Assembly: GCA_030691775.1 (NCBI GenBank)
Contig: JAUYDN010000106.1
Span: forward strand, 1 to 6,256
Length of the DNA: 6,256 nt
Direction of reading: 5' to 3'
Origin: Dehalococcoidia bacterium
GTDB taxonomy: Bacteria; Chloroflexota; Dehalococcoidia; Dehalococcoidales; Fen-1064
In this document: positions 5,521-6,256 of the stretch, piece by piece
Position numbering within the stretch: position 1 is the first letter of the stretch
Layout: every line of letters starts with the position of its first letter
Program-made: the position numbers and the translations under genes
The notes under the pieces: model-generated
The model's input: the letters and a program-made list of their open reading frames with translations, nothing else
What the model was told of the DNA's origin: nothing
Database searches by the model: none

Positions 5521-5539
5521 CCCCCTTTGCGAAAGGGGG
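5521..5539. repeat. Perfect palindrome between nuoE-like and nuoF-like genes
   Basis: CCCCCTTTGCGAAAGGGGG is an 8 bp perfect stem with a GCG loop, lying in the 107-base gap between the first two genes of the minus-strand operon. It could act as an mRNA processing or stability signal between them, or as a weak terminator. A related sequence, CTTTGCGAAAGGGAGAGG on the minus strand, lies upstream of nuoE at 6160-6177, so this is probably a dispersed repeat. Confidence 0.75.
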
Positions 5540-5555
5540 AGGAACGCTGATATTA

Positions 5556-6089
5556 CTATTGAGGCTTTTCCGATGTCTGCTGTTTCTCACGCTCGAAGGC
5601 GAGCAGGAGACCGTCCACTTTGGTCGGTTCGACTTTAGCCTCCGGCTTCTCATCGACCACGGTCACCGGGGCCATGGTACAACATCCCACGCATGCCACC
5701 GTATCCAGGTCAAACTCGCGGTCAGGGGTGGTATCCCCCCGTTTAATTTTTAACCGCCTCTCCCAGGCATCCAGGGTAATATAGCCACCTTTCATGTGAC
5801 AGGCGGTGCCCAGGCAGACGCGGACGGAATGCTTGCCCGGTGGATTGAGCCGGAACTGGTTATAGAACGTCACGACTTCATACACATCTACTGAGGGGAT
5901 GTCCAGAAAAATGGCAATTTCCGCCATGGCAATACGGGGTAAATAACCAAGTTTACGCTGGACAGCCTGGAGAATGGGAATAAGGTTAGCCCGTTTTTTT
6001 GTGAAGCCTTTCAGGACCCGACGGGTCTTTTGTTTCGCTTCTACTTCTTCTTGCCGGGTTATGGGTTGTGGGAAAGAGTTCCTTGTCAT
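5556..6089 (-). CDS. nuoE: NuoE/HoxE/HymA-like [2Fe-2S] subunit of NADH-oxidising complex
   Basis: A 177-residue thioredoxin-fold subunit of the 24 kDa complex I family. The N-terminal helical part includes NLIPILQAVQRKLGYLPRIAMAEIA (about 35-59) and the conserved VYEVVTFYNQFRLNPPGKH segment (about 69-87). The [2Fe-2S] ligands are Cys92 and Cys97 (VCLGTACHMKGG), with Cys133 and Cys137 in ACVGCCTMAP. An extra cysteine, Cys136, sits beside the last ligand. The length is normal for NuoE. It pairs with the FMN subunit encoded next and holds the off-path [2Fe-2S] cluster, which in HydABC/HndABCD complexes may help tune flavin chemistry. It is the first gene of the three-gene unit visible here. The ATG at 6089 has only a weak purine stretch (GAAAG) upstream. 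The upstream 167 bases are full of palindromes, so it is probably the operon's first gene. Confidence 0.92.
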   Translation of the reverse strand: MTRNSFPQPITRQEEVEAKQKTRRVLKGFTKKRANLIPILQAVQRKLGYLPRIAMAEIAIFLDIPSVDVYEVVTFYNQFRLNPPGKHSVRVCLGTACHMKGGYITLDAWERRLKIKRGDTTPDREFDLDTVACVGCCTMAPVTVVDEKPEAKVEPTKVDGLLLAFEREKQQTSEKPQ

Positions 6090-6159
6090 ACTTTCAATAG
6101 TTCACGGTAAATAGTAATTACTGAGAGTCTCATAATAAGATGGACTCCGAAAACCTGAA

Positions 6160-6203
6160 CCTCTCCCTTTCGCAAAGAGCCTGCCCCGTACAAGATACGG
6201 GGG
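6160..6203. repeat. Degenerate palindromic repeats upstream of nuoE-like gene
   Basis: CCTCTCCCTTTCGCAAAG (6160-6177) is the inverse of the repeat at 5525-5542, matching it at 17 of 18 positions. Right after it, CCCCGTA (6184-6190), CAAGA and TACGGGG (6196-6202) form a perfect 7 bp stem. Together they look like a composite dispersed element. They lie within 115 bases of the nuoE start, where the promoter would be expected; I could not find convincing -35 and -10 boxes for the operon in this stretch. Confidence 0.6.
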
Positions 6204-6232
6204 AGATTGAGAGGGATTTCAAAACCCCCTGT

Positions 6233-6254
6233 ATCCCCCTTTTCAAAGGGGGAT
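6233..6254. repeat. ATCCCCC palindrome at right edge
   Basis: ATCCCCCTTT (6233-6242), a short TC loop, then AAAGGGGGAT (6245-6254) form a perfect 10 bp stem. It belongs to the same visual class as the palindrome at 5521-5539 (C5T3 / A3G5) but has a different loop. A direct partial copy, CCCCCT, lies at 6225-6230. The element may continue beyond the window. Confidence 0.7.
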
Positions 6255-6256
6255 AA

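Noticed and set aside
6090..6256. A CRISPR array or attachment site suggested by clustered palindromes at the right edge
   Set aside because: The palindromes differ from each other and there is no regular repeat-spacer periodicity, tRNA or integrase gene.

Overview
The window looks like chromosomal DNA of an anaerobic bacterium of moderate GC content. The best guess is a Chloroflexota member near Dehalococcoidia. That rests on a 45-residue CxxC/CxxC protein of a type I associate with that group, a HymAB/HoxEFU-like NADH-oxidising module, and many small GC-rich palindromic repeats between genes. The taxonomic call is an inference from protein flavour, not a computed placement.

Left part (1-1879): the first 57 codons of a gas vesicle structural gene, gvpA, lie on the minus strand and run off the left edge. 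Divergent from it is a two-component pair: a soluble NarX/DegS/LiaS-type histidine kinase overlapping by 8 bp a NarL/LiaR-type response regulator. The two predicted sigma70-like promoters share one -35 region on opposite strands (TTGACAA, 279-285). ACCC-N4-GGGT inverted repeats, resembling NarL-family half sites, sit in and downstream of the kinase promoter. The arrangement suggests, but does not prove, that this pair controls gas vesicle synthesis.

Middle (1880-2849): a REP-like hairpin between two near-identical 24-25 bp direct repeats, an unrecognised 91-residue ORF with a good ribosome binding site, a well-formed promoter, and the 45-residue double-CxxC protein (DUF5679-like) ending in a clear rho-independent terminator. 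A second REP/MITE-like palindrome (2730-2783) fills the convergent gap before the next operon.

Right part (2850-6256): a minus-strand operon with the order NuoE/HoxE-like, NuoF/HymB-like and HoxU/NuoG-N-terminus-like. Together the three subunits would accept electrons from NADH at FMN and pass them through a long chain of [2Fe-2S] and [4Fe-4S] clusters. No catalytic partner (hydrogenase, formate dehydrogenase or complex I membrane arm) is encoded here, so the terminal acceptor is unknown. The nuoE-like gene is flanked by inverted copies of a CTTTGCGAAAGGG-type palindrome, and more such elements fill the right edge. No tRNA, rRNA, CRISPR array, transposase or phage gene was seen, and no gene-free stretch exceeds 300 bases.
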